A DNA stretch of 64,000 nucleotides from Pannonibacter phragmitetus DSM 14782 (GTDB taxonomy: Bacteria; Pseudomonadota; Alphaproteobacteria; Rhizobiales; Stappiaceae): positions 36,362 to 100,361 of the forward strand of contig NZ_KB908232.1 of the NCBI RefSeq assembly GCF_000382365.1, in the 5' to 3' direction. Below, in pieces: positions 34,163 through 43,785 of the stretch. How positions within the stretch are numbered: the stretch's first letter is position 1; the number at the start of each line of letters is the position of its first letter. The translations under genes and the position numbers were made by a program. Below the pieces are notes generated by a model. It was not told the DNA's origin, did not search any database, and was given only the letters and a program-made list of their open reading frames with translations.

Positions 34163-34927
34163 TTACCCGGATAACAGAGCATCAAAGGTCGCGGCTGCCG
34201 GTGTGCGGATGAGAAGAGAAGCAAGATCATCGAGAGGTCCGGGCTGCTGATTAACGATCATCATTTCCGCCCCGGCCTGAACTGCTATTTCTGGCAGGCG
34301 TGCAGCGGGATAAACCTGCAGCGATGACCCGGCCACAATAAAGACATCGGCCTTTCGGGATACCGCGACAGCCCGCTGCCAGGGCTCTTCCGGCATGGAC
34401 TGGCCGAAGCTGATCACGGCAGCCTTCAAAAGCCCGCCGCAGGTTGCACAGCGCGGGCTGCGGCCCGCATCCGCCAGCTCCTTCTGCGCCATCAGCTCTG
34501 CCAGCTGACCGCAGGAAAGACAGGCGGCGCAGGTGCCATTGCCATGCAGCTCCACCAGCCTGTCCTCCGGCAGTCCTGCCCGCTGATGCAACCCGTCGAT
34601 GTTCTGCGTGATGACCAGTTGCACCCGCCCGGCCTCTGCCTCCTGCGCCAGGGCAAGATGGGCGGCATTCGGGTGGGCTCGGGTGAAATCGCCGTGGAAG
34701 ATGAAACGCCGGCGCCAGTCTTCCAGCCGCTGCGCCTTGTCTTCAACGAAATCAGCATATTGAACAGGCGCCATCCTGGACCATATGCCTCCCGGAGACC
34801 GGTAGTCAGGAATGCCTGACTCGGTTGAAATGCCGGCGCCGGTCAGGACAACAATCCGCCCGCCGCCGGAAAACACCTCCCGGAGCGCGGCCTGCGCAGC
34901 GGTCAGGTCATCAATCTGTCTTGGCAT
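34163..34927 (-). CDS. cobB: NAD-dependent protein deacylase (sirtuin)
   Basis: A 254-residue Sir2-family enzyme. Motifs in order: [19 protein letters not shown] (NAD site), [14 protein letters not shown], catalytic His in VELHGNGT, a Cys4 zinc site ([10 protein letters not shown] ... PRCATCGG), and [12 protein letters not shown]. It removes acyl groups from protein lysines using NAD. Length and motifs are complete. It is monocistronic, convergent with the cold-shock gene's flank and divergent from the glyoxalase. Confidence 0.93.
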   Translation of the reverse strand: MPRQIDDLTAAQAALREVFSGGGRIVVLTGAGISTESGIPDYRSPGGIWSRMAPVQYADFVEDKAQRLEDWRRRFIFHGDFTRAHPNAAHLALAQEAEAGRVQLVITQNIDGLHQRAGLPEDRLVELHGNGTCAACLSCGQLAELMAQKELADAGRSPRCATCGGLLKAAVISFGQSMPEEPWQRAVAVSRKADVFIVAGSSLQVYPAARLPEIAVQAGAEMMIVNQQPGPLDDLASLLIRTPAAATFDALLSG

Positions 34928-35087
34928 TGCGGTGTCTTGTCATTTTGCGGTCCGACCGTCACGCTGGTTCCGTTCAACGAACAGACCCCGAGAGTGGCGC
35001 AAGGCTGCAGCCCATGGCAAGCCCCAGGCCAAAAGCCACAAGCCGGCACCGCCAGTGCCCTCCGGGACATCAGATAAGGGAATCAAG

Positions 35088-35528
35088 ATGCGCTACCTGC
35101 ACACCATGGTCCGCGTGACCGATGTCGAAGCCTCTCTCGACTTCTATTGCAACAAGATGGGCATGACCGAGGTCCGCCGCATCGAGAACGAGGGCGGCCG
35201 TTTCACGCTGATCTTCCTCGCAGCCGCCGGCGACGTGGAAAGCGGCAAGGCCCATGCCGCCCCGCTGCTGGAGCTGACCTATAACTGGGATCCGGAAACC
35301 TACACGGGCGGGCGCAACTTCGGCCACCTCGCCTATGAGGTGGACGACATCTATGCCTTCTGCGCCAGCCTGATGGACAAGGGCGTCACCATCAACCGCC
35401 CGCCGCGCGACGGCCGCATGGCCTTCGTCCGGTCTCCGGATGGAATCTCGATCGAACTTCTGCAGAAGGGCGCGGCCAAGGCACCAGCGGAACCCTGGTC
35501 TTCCATGCCGAACACCGGCAGCTGGTAA
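35088..35528 (+). CDS. gloA: Lactoylglutathione lyase (glyoxalase I)
   Basis: A 146-residue enzyme with the family blocks [57 protein letters not shown] and [18 protein letters not shown]. The metal ligands His5, Glu (LELTYNW), His (FGHLA) and Glu (SIELLQ) are present. It converts the methylglyoxal-glutathione hemithioacetal to S-lactoylglutathione. The ATG at 35088 starts directly at the conserved N-terminus. Confidence 0.94.
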   Translation: MRYLHTMVRVTDVEASLDFYCNKMGMTEVRRIENEGGRFTLIFLAAAGDVESGKAHAAPLLELTYNWDPETYTGGRNFGHLAYEVDDIYAFCASLMDKGVTINRPPRDGRMAFVRSPDGISIELLQKGAAKAPAEPWSSMPNTGSW

Positions 35529-35778
35529 GCTCTTTCCCGGCAATCCGGGTCAGGCATGGGCACTGCCGGGCAGGAAATCATGGTCTGAAATCAAGGCTGT
35601 GGATATTTTGCCCGGCAAAAAGGCGCAGATTTCTGCGCCCTCTGCCGCCTCCATTGCCTCTCCGCCGCCCGGATGATCCGGACCTGTGGAAAAACATGCA
35701 AATACCCTCTTGCGAGCCCGGAACAATCTGCATATAAGCCTCCTCACACGACGCGGCCCACACGGGCCAGACAGTCAA

Positions 35779-35853
35779 GCGCCCATCGTCTAGCGGTCAG
35801 GACGTCGCCCTTTCACGGCGAAAACAGGGGTTCGATTCCCCTTGGGCGTACCA
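35779..35853 (+). tRNA. tRNA-Glu (anticodon TTC)
   Basis: A complete cloverleaf: acceptor GCGCCCA / TGGGCGT, D-arm, anticodon stem TCGCC / GGCGA with loop CTTTCAC carrying TTC, T-arm AGGGGTTCGATTCCCCT and encoded CCA. A hairpin terminator follows at 35879-35902. Confidence 0.95.
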
Positions 35854-35878
35854 CTCTCCTTCTAGAGAGTGACGGTAT

Positions 35879-35902
35879 AAAAGACGCTTAGGCGTCTTTT
35901 TT
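35879..35902 (+). terminator. Intrinsic terminator after tRNA-Glu
   Basis: AAAAGACGC and GCGTCTTTT pair around TTAG, followed by a T run. It ends the tRNA-Glu transcript. The remaining gap to 36130 shows nothing else that I recognise. Confidence 0.85.
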
Positions 35903-36130
35903 CGTTTAAAGTTCCCCGCTCTTTTCTTCAGCACCTGACGGCAGACACATTGGGCGCGCGCCAGGCCTTCGAAGCTTCGAAGCCTGTGAGTTGCAGGCAG
36001 GGCTGGTCACGCCAAAAAAGCAGATACCGGACGCGGGGGCGCTTGCAGGCATGCAGCCAGCCGTGGCAGAACTTTACCAGAGAAAACCTGACGAACTGCC
36101 GGTTTCGCTTCCCTGCGAAAGGTCCTGAAG

Positions 36131-37699
36131 ATGCTTGCGCGCGCGCTCACCTGTCTTCTCCTGATTCTGGCCGGCAGCAGCCCGGCTTTGGCCAAGCGCG
36201 TGGCGCTGGTCATGGGCAACGGGGCCTATGTCCACACCGTCGCGCTTCCCAATCCGGCCAATGATGCGCGTGCCATGTCGGCCAAGCTCAAGGGGCTCGG
36301 CTTCGAGGTGGTGGCAGGCTATGACCTCGACTATCAGGCCATGCGGCGCACAGTTGCCGACTTCGCAAAGGAAGCGCGCGGCGCCGATGTGGCGCTGCTG
36401 TTCTATGCCGGACACGGCATGCAGGTGGGCGGCACCAATTATCTCGTCCCCGTGGATGCGAAATTCGATGACGAAACGGCGCTGGACTTTGAAACCATCT
36501 CCGCCGACTTCGTGCTGCGCCAGATGTCCAATGACGTGAAGGTGCGGATGGTGTTTCTGGATGCCTGCCGCGACAACCCGCTGGCGCGCACGCTGGCCCG
36601 CTCCATGAATCCTTCCCGTTCGGCCGGCGTTGGTGCCGGTCTTGCCGAACTGAAACTGCAGGATCAGGGCGGCGAAGGCTCCGTCATCGCCTTTGCCACC
36701 AGCCCCGGTGACGTGGCACTGGATGGCACCGGCAGCAATTCGCCCTTCACCAGCGCCCTGCTGCGCCACATCGATGCGCCGGACACGCCAATCCAGACCG
36801 TGATGACCCGCGTGACGGGGGATGTGTTCAAGGAAACCGGGCAGAAACAGCGCCCATGGGTCAATGCCTCGCTGATTGGCGAAGTCTATCTCAACCGCTC
36901 TGCCGCACCGGCCAATGCCACCACGGAAACGACCGTCTCGCAGGATGCTGCAGCCGTAGCCTCCGGCACGGTGCCCGCCAGTGCCACCCTTGCCTGGGAG
37001 CGGGAGAAGGCGCTGTGGGATGCCGCGGCGGCTGGCGGAACGGTGGAGGACTACAACGTCTATCTGGCCGCCTATCCCACCGGCAGCTTTGCCGATTTTG
37101 CCCGCAACCAGATCAAGCGGATTGAAGCGGCCAATGCCCCTGCGTCCGGCGAGGTTGCAGCAGAAGACGGAACGGCAGACACGCAAGCGGAAGAGGAAAC
37201 GGCCGAAGGCGCCAGAACACAAAAGGCCGTCACGGCCAGCGCCTCCGCCACATCAGCCGAGACGGACGACGAAGCGTCCTGGTCCCGGGTCAAGCGCCGC
37301 GAAATCCAGCTGCGCCTGAACCTTGCCGGCTATGATTCGGGAACGCCGGACGGTGTCTTCGGCGCCCGCTCACGCGCAGCCATCAAGGAATGGCAGAGCT
37401 ACAATGAATATGAGCAAACCGGCAGCCTGTCCGAAGAGGAATATGACCTGCTGAAGGAGCAGACGCAGGCCGAGTTTCTGGCCGCGACGGTGCAGGAACA
37501 GCGGCCGCAGCGCCAGTTCCAGCGCCCGCCGCAACAGGTGCAGCGCGGGACTACGGCCGATGGCTCCCCCATCTACGCGGCCGAGCCGGAGCGCCTGCCG
37601 CCGGGAGGCGCTCCCGAGCATGATCCCATGATTGATGCAGCCGGAGCGGCGCTTCTGGGCGGCGCCATTGGCGGCATTCTCAACGGCATCCGCCGCTGA
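36131..37699 (+). CDS. Exported caspase-like (C14) protein with peptidoglycan-binding-like domain
   Basis: A 522-residue protein. Residues 1-21 form a signal peptide (LTCLLLILAGSSPALA). Residues 22-250 are a peptidase C14 caspase fold with VALVMGNGAY, catalytic His95 in FYAGHGMQ and Cys146 in FLDACRDNP, both intact. A low-complexity acidic linker (340-390) leads to a peptidoglycan-binding-like domain (RREIQLRLNLAGYDSGTPDGVFGARSRAAIKEWQ). After a Gln/Pro-rich stretch it ends with a Gly/Ala-rich hydrophobic segment. It presumably acts in the periplasm; the substrate and any partner are unknown. Confidence 0.87.
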   Translation: MLARALTCLLLILAGSSPALAKRVALVMGNGAYVHTVALPNPANDARAMSAKLKGLGFEVVAGYDLDYQAMRRTVADFAKEARGADVALLFYAGHGMQVGGTNYLVPVDAKFDDETALDFETISADFVLRQMSNDVKVRMVFLDACRDNPLARTLARSMNPSRSAGVGAGLAELKLQDQGGEGSVIAFATSPGDVALDGTGSNSPFTSALLRHIDAPDTPIQTVMTRVTGDVFKETGQKQRPWVNASLIGEVYLNRSAAPANATTETTVSQDAAAVASGTVPASATLAWEREKALWDAAAAGGTVEDYNVYLAAYPTGSFADFARNQIKRIEAANAPASGEVAAEDGTADTQAEEETAEGARTQKAVTASASATSAETDDEASWSRVKRREIQLRLNLAGYDSGTPDGVFGARSRAAIKEWQSYNEYEQTGSLSEEEYDLLKEQTQAEFLAATVQEQRPQRQFQRPPQQVQRGTTADGSPIYAAEPERLPPGGAPEHDPMIDAAGAALLGGAIGGILNGIRR

Positions 37700-37717
37700 T
37701 CCTGGCCGGAGCGGCGC

Positions 37718-38611
37718 TCACGCCACTTCGGTCAGCAGCAGCTCGAAGGTCACGCAAACCGGATTGCAGCCCTGCCGCAGGATGCCGGTGCTGATCGCCC
37801 CGTCCAGCCCGACAAGGGCAATGTCGAGGCATGTGCCCTGCCCGCGCCGCCAGGAGCCGGAGCGCACCAGCACTTCCGTTGCGTAGGACGAGACGGAGGT
37901 TCCGTCCTCGTAGTCTGCCCCCACCAGCGAGCCGATGCCATGCACCGATGCGGCGGCAAAGCCTGCCGCCTCGCAGGCCTCTGAAATCATGGCGCAGACA
38001 TCCACATTGGGCCGGATGGTCAGCAGCAGGCCGCGGGCGCTGCCCGCCCTTTCCCGCTCGGCTTCGCCGGGTGCAGGCGGGGCAGCCTCAGGCGCAAACA
38101 GCGGAAAGTTGGTCTCGGCATCGGGCCGCGTCACCAGATGCGCGCCGGAAATGGCCAGCACATCCACCTCCACCGGCCCGGCAAGCTCCGCCTCGAAGGG
38201 CAGAAGATGCCCCATGGCCTCGGACCTGCCTGCCGGTGTCCAGATGCCGTGGCAATGGAAGAAAGGCGCCCCATCCCTCTGCCCCAGATGCAGCCCGGCC
38301 CGGGAGATCCGGCTGCCCGGCCCGCCCTCATGCGTCGCGCTGTACCAGGCGGCGTGGCTGTCATCAGGGCTTGCGGCGGGGATCACGTAATTCATCCGCG
38401 CCATGGCGACGTCTTCAAGGCAGGCATAACCCGCCGCATAGCCGGCATCTGCAAAGGCGCGGGCGAGTGCCGCAAGGACCGTCTCTCCGGCAGCAGGTTC
38501 CAGCGTCAACTTCAGCGGCCGCACCCGGCAGGGCACGGCAGCAAGGCGTTCCCTTGCCACCGGCCCCGGATGAACGATCTGGCGCATGGATTTTCCGGCA
38601 TCCGGCCTCAT
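37718..38611 (-). CDS. Tandem PPC (DUF296) domain protein
   Basis: A 297-residue protein with two copies of the PPC/DUF296 fold. The first (about 25-160) contains FFHCHGIWTPAGRSEAMGHLLPFEAELAGPVEVDVLAI, the second (about 185-295) IRPNVDVCAMISEACEAAGFAAASVHGIGSLVGADYEDG. Both have the His/Gly metal-site pattern of bacterial PPC proteins, without the AT-hook of plant members. The function in bacteria is unclear. The ATG at 38611 overlaps the SDR stop, so it belongs to the IclR-ligase-SDR operon and may act on the same metabolite. Confidence 0.78.
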   Translation of the reverse strand: MRPDAGKSMRQIVHPGPVARERLAAVPCRVRPLKLTLEPAAGETVLAALARAFADAGYAAGYACLEDVAMARMNYVIPAASPDDSHAAWYSATHEGGPGSRISRAGLHLGQRDGAPFFHCHGIWTPAGRSEAMGHLLPFEAELAGPVEVDVLAISGAHLVTRPDAETNFPLFAPEAAPPAPGEAERERAGSARGLLLTIRPNVDVCAMISEACEAAGFAAASVHGIGSLVGADYEDGTSVSSYATEVLVRSGSWRRGQGTCLDIALVGLDGAISTGILRQGCNPVCVTFELLLTEVA

Positions 38612-39366
38612 GCGGACAGCCCCGCCATGACGAAGCCGCCATCCACTGCCAGCACCTGGCCATTCACATAGGATGCCTCGTCCGAGAGGAGGAAGGCAAC
38701 CGCGCTTGCCACTTCCTCCGGCTGGCCATAGCGGTGCAGCGGCACACGCTTGTGCCATTGTTCGCGCACATCCGGCGTATGCACGGCCCGGGCCAGCGGC
38801 GTGTCGATCGGCCCGGGAGCCACCGCGTTCACCCGCACGCCGCAGGGGCCGAGTTCATTGGCCATCACCAGCGTCATAAGATTGAGCCCGCCCTTGGACG
38901 CGCCATAGGCCGAGCGGCCCTTGTTGCCGCAGATGCCGGAGATGGAAGTGATGTTGACGATGGCGCCCGTTTCATTGCGCTCCAGCCAGAGCCGCGCCGC
39001 AGAGCGGCAGACGATGAAACTGCCGGTGAGATTGATATCGACCACCTTGCGGAAGTCCTCGACGCTGGTCTCCACAGCCGGACGGTCAAAGCCGATGCCG
39101 GCGGAGTTGACCACACCGGCTAGGCTGGTGGCGGCTGCGATGCGGCGCATGGCCGCCTCAACCGACGTTTCATCTGCAACGTTACAGACAATGCCGCGCT
39201 CTGCCGGAATCTCCAGTTCCGCACAGGCGGCAGCCAGCGCCTCGGGCTTCAGGTCCAGAAGCCAGGGCTCATAGCCGAGGCTCTGCAGCTTGTGTGCGGT
39301 TGCCAGACCGATGCCGGACGCACCGCCGGTGATGGCTACAGCCTTGGCCTTGCCTTGATCGCTCAT
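38608..39366 (-). CDS. Short-chain dehydrogenase/reductase
   Basis: A 252-residue classical SDR. The cofactor motif is ITGGASGIGLAT, the NAG-like motif NSAGIGF, the catalytic Ser is in NITSISGICG and the Tyr-x-x-x-Lys is YGASK. The acidic residue in LLDLKPE at the end of strand 2 suggests NAD preference. It would oxidise a hydroxyl group, possibly on an acyl-CoA produced by the adjacent ligase. It lies 26 bases after the ligase gene. Confidence 0.88.
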   Translation of the reverse strand: MSDQGKAKAVAITGGASGIGLATAHKLQSLGYEPWLLDLKPEALAAACAELEIPAERGIVCNVADETSVEAAMRRIAAATSLAGVVNSAGIGFDRPAVETSVEDFRKVVDINLTGSFIVCRSAARLWLERNETGAIVNITSISGICGNKGRSAYGASKGGLNLMTLVMANELGPCGVRVNAVAPGPIDTPLARAVHTPDVREQWHKRVPLHRYGQPEEVASAVAFLLSDEASYVNGQVLAVDGGFVMAGLSA

Positions 39367-39392
39367 CCCAGTTCCTCCCTTGTCTGTCCTGC

Positions 39393-41012
39393 TCAGGCTC
39401 CGGCATCCGGCGCGGGGATTTCACCCCGGCGCAGAAGTTCCTCCCGGATCATTTTCTTGGTGATCTTGCCATAGGCCGACTTGGGCATGGCCTCCCAGAA
39501 CACGGTGATTTTCGGCAGCTTGTAGCGGGCGACCTTGCCGTCCAGCCAGCCGCGCAGATCAATGGCCGATGGGTCCGCACCCGGCCGCGCCACGCAGACC
39601 GCAACGCCTGCCTCGCCCCACACCGGATCAGGAATGCCCAGCACGGCCGTCTCGGTGATGTCCGGATGCAGGAGGATCTTCTCCTCGATTTCGCGCGGAT
39701 AGATGTTGGAGCCGCCGGAGATATACATGTCCGAGGAGCGGCCGGTGATGTAGACGAAGCCCCGCTCATCCATGTGGCCCAGGTCTCCGGTACGGAACCA
39801 GCCATTGCGGAAGGCCTTGGCATTGGCTTCCGGATTGTTGAAATAGCCCGCGAAAACAGCAGGCCCGATGACGCAGATCTCCCCCGTCGCGCCCGGCGCC
39901 ACCGGCGCACCGTTTTCGTCCTGGATTTCCACCTGCATGCCGGTGCGCTCGAAACCGCAGGTGCCGATGCGGGCGCCCGGCCCGTCTTCCAGCGTGTGCA
40001 AGGCGGGCGGCAGGACGGTGATGTTGCCGGTCACTTCACCGAGGCCGAAATATTGCACGATCACCTTGCCGAGCTTTTCCAGCGCCCGTTTCTGGTCGGC
40101 CCGGTACATGGGCGCACCGGCGTAAATGACATAGCGCAGGCTGGAATGGTCGTACTGGTCCGCCGAAGGGTCTTCTGCCAGCATCTTCAGGATGGTCGGC
40201 ACGGTGAAGGCATTGGTCACCTTCCAGCGCTCCACCAGCGCCCATATGCCCGGCACATCGAGCTTTTCGGAGGCAGGCAGGATCGTCTTGGCGCCATGGG
40301 CCACCTGCGTCAGCTGATGCACGCCCGCGCCATGCGACAGCGGCGCCACGACGATTGAGGCATCCTCCGGCCCCGTCCCCGGCATCAGATCGCACAGGTG
40401 GTTGGTGATGACGAAAGCCATCTGGCCATGGGTGAGGATCGCCGCCTTCGGCCGTCCGGTGGTGCCGGAGGTGAAGAAGAACCAGCAAGGATCATCGCGG
40501 AACACCGGCACGGGCGCCTGTTTGCGGCCCATGTTGCGCGCGGTGATGGCGTCATAATCCTCGGCGAACTCCGATGCGCCGATGGAGATGACAAAGCTGA
40601 GTGAAGCTGCTTCCGCCCGGCAGGCGGCGGCGTGGGCGGGAAACTGCGCGCCGCAGATCATGCCCTTCGCGCCGCTGGCCGCCGCCAGATAGGCCACCTC
40701 CTCCGGTGACTGGCGGAAATTGGCCGGAACCCAGACGGCACCGGCCCGGAAGCAGGCGAACATGGATTCGAACATCTGGTTGCAGTTGGCCGACTGGATC
40801 AGCACCCGGTCGCCCTTGCGAACGCCGAATTCATGCACCAGCGCATGGGCCATGGCCTCTGCGCGGGCCTCCATCTCCGCCCACGTCCAGTGCTGCTCCC
40901 CCCAGACAAAGCCGATGGCACCGGGATGGCGGCGGGCGGCCTGGGTGAGGAACTGGCTGAGGTTCATCACCCGCGTGGTGGCGGGCGCCACCCCGGCCGA
41001 AAGATCCTGCAT
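39393..41012 (-). CDS. Acyl-CoA synthetase (AMP-forming)
   Basis: A 539-residue ANL-superfamily ligase. It has the P-loop-like FFFTSGTTGRPKAAILTHGQ, YFGLGEVTG, TGDLGHMDERGFVYITGRSSDMYISGGSNIYPREIE and the C-terminal catalytic Lys in SAYGKITKKM. It activates a carboxylic acid to its CoA thioester through an acyl-adenylate; the binding pocket does not let me name the acid. The ATG at 41012 follows GGAAC; an ATG at 40967 is an alternative. Operon: IclR gene, ligase, SDR, PPC protein. Confidence 0.88.
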   Translation of the reverse strand: MQDLSAGVAPATTRVMNLSQFLTQAARRHPGAIGFVWGEQHWTWAEMEARAEAMAHALVHEFGVRKGDRVLIQSANCNQMFESMFACFRAGAVWVPANFRQSPEEVAYLAAASGAKGMICGAQFPAHAAACRAEAASLSFVISIGASEFAEDYDAITARNMGRKQAPVPVFRDDPCWFFFTSGTTGRPKAAILTHGQMAFVITNHLCDLMPGTGPEDASIVVAPLSHGAGVHQLTQVAHGAKTILPASEKLDVPGIWALVERWKVTNAFTVPTILKMLAEDPSADQYDHSSLRYVIYAGAPMYRADQKRALEKLGKVIVQYFGLGEVTGNITVLPPALHTLEDGPGARIGTCGFERTGMQVEIQDENGAPVAPGATGEICVIGPAVFAGYFNNPEANAKAFRNGWFRTGDLGHMDERGFVYITGRSSDMYISGGSNIYPREIEEKILLHPDITETAVLGIPDPVWGEAGVAVCVARPGADPSAIDLRGWLDGKVARYKLPKITVFWEAMPKSAYGKITKKMIREELLRRGEIPAPDAGA

Positions 41013-41092
41013 CTGGCTTGTTCCTGTCACTTGCGCTTGTCCTCCCAAACAACGAATTGCGTGCCCGCCTCTCCTCAAGGCGGGCGAAAAAC

Positions 41093-41902
41093 TCAGGCGC
41101 TTATGGCCCGCACTGCGGCCTTCTGCTCCCGGCTGGCGAACATGGCAGCGAGCTTCTCCTCCACCCGCAGCACTTCCTCGTGCAGAAATCCGGCCAGTTC
41201 CTGCTGGCGCGGCTCCTGCATGCGGCTGTCGATGGCCGCAATGCTCAGTGCGCCGATCACCTGCCCGTCCGGGTGACGCAAGGCAGCGCCGATACCCCAG
41301 GAATTGGCAAAGATCAGCCCCGGATTGACCGAGAAACCGCGCCTGCGCGTCTCCTCCACCCGCTCAAGAATCCGCTCCGGCGGCAAGGCCGGATAGCGCT
41401 CGGCAAGGATCTGGGCATTCTCGGCCAGCACCTGCGCCACCTCCTCATCCGGCAGCGCGGCGAGCATGGCCAGCGACCCGGCCCCCACGCCAAGGGGATG
41501 CTCCTGCCCCGCCAGCAGCGCATGGGTGCGCACCGGATAGGCTCCCTCCTCCCGGTGCAGGCACACGGAAAACAACCCGCGCCGCAGCGACACGAAACTC
41601 GTGTCCTCCGAGCGGCGGGACAGGCGCCGCAGGCTCTCCAGGCAGATTTCCACCAGACTGAACCGCCGCGCCGCCATGATGCCCAGCACATAGGCCTCCG
41701 CACCCGGATAGTAGCGGCGCGTGACCAGGTCCTGCTCGACAAGACCGGCACGGATCAGCGCCAGCAGCAGGCGGCGCACCGTCGGCTTGTTGAGGCCGCT
41801 TTCCTCGACAAGCACGGACAGCGGCGCACCCGCTGCCGCATGCCGCCCCACCCTCGACAGAAGCGACAGGGCACGATCGACGCTCTGTGAGCCATTCAGC
41901 AT
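41093..41902 (-). CDS. IclR-family transcriptional regulator
   Basis: A 269-residue regulator with an N-terminal winged helix (SVDRALSLLSRVG...LSVLVEESGLNKPTVRRLLLALIRAGLVEQD) and a C-terminal effector domain (QEHPLGVGAGSLAMLAALPDEEV, RRRGFSVNPGLIFANSWGIGAALRHPDGQVIGALSIAAI). The frame starts at 41902, just before the divergent TRAP promoter region with two related palindromic sites. It probably controls both the catabolic operon and the transporter in response to the transported acid. Confidence 0.9.
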   Translation of the reverse strand: MLNGSQSVDRALSLLSRVGRHAAAGAPLSVLVEESGLNKPTVRRLLLALIRAGLVEQDLVTRRYYPGAEAYVLGIMAARRFSLVEICLESLRRLSRRSEDTSFVSLRRGLFSVCLHREEGAYPVRTHALLAGQEHPLGVGAGSLAMLAALPDEEVAQVLAENAQILAERYPALPPERILERVEETRRRGFSVNPGLIFANSWGIGAALRHPDGQVIGALSIAAIDSRMQEPRQQELAGFLHEEVLRVEEKLAAMFASREQKAAVRAISA

Positions 41903-41921
41903 CTGGAGGTTGCCATCAAGT

Positions 41922-41938
41922 GGTTCATATTATGGACC
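41922..41938. promoter_or_regulatory. Candidate IclR-type operator 1
   Basis: GGTTCATATTATGGACC is a 17-bp palindrome with one mismatched pair, 20 bases upstream of the IclR start. It is positioned for autorepression. Confidence 0.5.
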
Positions 41939-42038
41939 TTAAATCCGGCCTTTCTGCATCATCACAAAAGCCAGCTTATTTCTTCTTGCTCAAGAGCCGC
42001 AAGAGGCTATTGTCATGGAACGGATTGGACTTGCAGAT

Positions 42039-42055
42039 GATCCACATTATGGACC
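42039..42055. promoter_or_regulatory. Candidate IclR-type operator 2
   Basis: GATCCACATTATGGACC shares the right half ATTATGGACC with operator 1; centres are 117 bases apart. It lies upstream of the TRAP binding-protein gene. A pair of such sites fits control of divergent promoters by one IclR dimer-of-dimers. Confidence 0.5.
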
Positions 42056-42173
42056 TTTTGGCGATGCGGGAGGGAAACAGCAACGCCAGAAGGACCGGAT
42101 AAAGCTGCAGGTAGCATGACGGCACGCTCACGGAACGAACACCGCTGAGCGGCAAAAAAGTGGAGGAGAGACA

Positions 42174-43178
42174 ATGAAGTTCGAGAAGCTGAACCGGCTC
42201 GCGCTGACGGCCACCGTTGCCCTTGCAGCCCTCATGGGTACGGCATCGGCAGAAACCCTGCGCCTGTCGCACAACACCGGCGACGCCACGTCGTGGCACA
42301 AGGGCGCGGAAAAGTTCAACGAACTGCTCAGCGCAGCGACCTCTGGCGCCTATGACGTCAAGGTCTTCCCGAACGCGTCCCTCTCGGGCGGCGATCAGAT
42401 GAAGCAGGCAGAGATGGTCAGCCGCGGCTTCCTCGACTTCGTCGTCACCTCGGCCATCAACGTGACGCCGCTGGTGCCGGAAATGGCGGTCTTCTCCCTG
42501 CCCTATCTCTATTCGGGCTATGAGGCCGTCGATGCGACCACGGATGGCGCGCCGGGCGAGAAGATGAAGGGAATCATGGCCACCCACGATATCATCGTGC
42601 TGGCCTGGGGCGAAAATGGCTTCCGCGAAGTCACCAACAACGTGCGGCCCATCAAGTCTCCCGAAGACATGAAGGGCCTGAAGATGCGCGTTGCAGGCCC
42701 GATGTATATCGACGTCATGAACGCCCTAGGCGCCAACCCGCAGCAGATGCAGTGGACCGAGACCTTCACCGCGCTGCAGCAGGGCGTCGTGGACGGACAG
42801 GAGAACCCGATCGGTGCCGTGATCATTCCCCAGCGCGTCTATGAGGTGCAGAAATACCTCTCAACCTGGCACTATTCCTATGACCCGGTCTTCCTCGGCA
42901 TCAGCCGCAAGCGCTGGGAAAGCTTCGATGATGCCACCAAGGCCAAGGTCCAGCAGGCCGCCAGCGAAGCCATGGCCTATCAGAAGGACATCACCCGTCA
43001 GGCAACCGCCAGCGGCATCGAGCTGCTGAAGGAAAAGGGCATGGAAATTTACGAGCCCACTGCCGAGGAACTCCAGGCCTTCCGTGACGCCACGAAGCCG
43101 GCCTTCGACAAGTGGTCGGAGAAAGTTGGCCCCGAGCTGGTGAAGACCTTCACGGACACCATCGCAGCCAAGCAGTAG
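42174..43178 (+). CDS. dctP: TRAP transporter solute-binding protein
   Basis: A 334-residue periplasmic protein with a signal peptide (1-26, ending TASA before ETLRLSHNTG). Typical DctP blocks are ASLSGGDQMKQAEMVSRGFLDFVVTS, AWGENGFREVTNNVRPIKSPEDMKGLKMRV (with the conserved Arg that binds a carboxylate), and WTETFTALQQGVVDGQENPIGAV. It binds an organic acid for the DctQM permease. It is divergent from the IclR operon, suggesting that the transported acid is the substrate of the acyl-CoA ligase. Confidence 0.92.
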   Translation: MKFEKLNRLALTATVALAALMGTASAETLRLSHNTGDATSWHKGAEKFNELLSAATSGAYDVKVFPNASLSGGDQMKQAEMVSRGFLDFVVTSAINVTPLVPEMAVFSLPYLYSGYEAVDATTDGAPGEKMKGIMATHDIIVLAWGENGFREVTNNVRPIKSPEDMKGLKMRVAGPMYIDVMNALGANPQQMQWTETFTALQQGVVDGQENPIGAVIIPQRVYEVQKYLSTWHYSYDPVFLGISRKRWESFDDATKAKVQQAASEAMAYQKDITRQATASGIELLKEKGMEIYEPTAEELQAFRDATKPAFDKWSEKVGPELVKTFTDTIAAKQ

Positions 43179-43299
43179 GCAGGCCGTGCGGTGCGGCTGC
43201 CCCTTTGGCAGGCGCACCGCTCCCCCTCGCCTTGTGTCTGATCCCTGATCCGCCGGGCCAGTCCGGAGATCCGGTCTGCCAGCCGTGGAGCCCGTCCGC

Positions 43300-43785
43300 A
43301 TGTCCTTCCTGCTGCGTGAGGCAGAAAAACTCATCTGCGCCGTCATCTTTGCCGGCATGACATTGCTTGGCTTCGTCAATGTGGTGGTGCGCTACGCCAC
43401 CAGCTATTCCCTCGCCTCGACGGAAGAGATCCTGACGAACGGCTTCCTGCTTTTGACCGTGTTCGGCGCGGCGGTTGCTGCGCGCAAGGGCGACCATCTG
43501 GCCGTCACCCTGATCTACGAGATGGTGCCGCAACCGCTGCGCAAGGCGATGCTGATCTTCGCCGCGCTCATGTCTGCCGTGCTGCTGGCGCTCTCGGCCA
43601 AATACACCTTCGACCTCGTCCAGAGCCAGATGAAGAGTGGCGTGCGGTCCTACGCGCTGCAGATCCCGGCCTGGTATTACAGTTTCGCCCTGCCGATAGG
43701 CTTTGCCTTCATTCTGCTGCGCCACCTCCAGTACAGTCTGGATTGCTGGCGCGCGCTCTGTGCGGAAGGAAAAGCCCATGCTTGA
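43300..43785 (+). CDS. dctQ: TRAP transporter small permease subunit
   Basis: A 161-residue membrane protein with four hydrophobic helices; NVVVRYATSYSLASTEEILTNGFLLLTVFGAAVAARKGDHLAVTLI is the DctQ signature. It bridges the binding protein and the large permease. I prefer the ATG at 43300, nine bases after GGAG; a GTG at 43285 is possible. It ends overlapping the DctM start. Confidence 0.88.
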   Translation: MSFLLREAEKLICAVIFAGMTLLGFVNVVVRYATSYSLASTEEILTNGFLLLTVFGAAVAARKGDHLAVTLIYEMVPQPLRKAMLIFAALMSAVLLALSAKYTFDLVQSQMKSGVRSYALQIPAWYYSFALPIGFAFILLRHLQYSLDCWRALCAEGKAHA

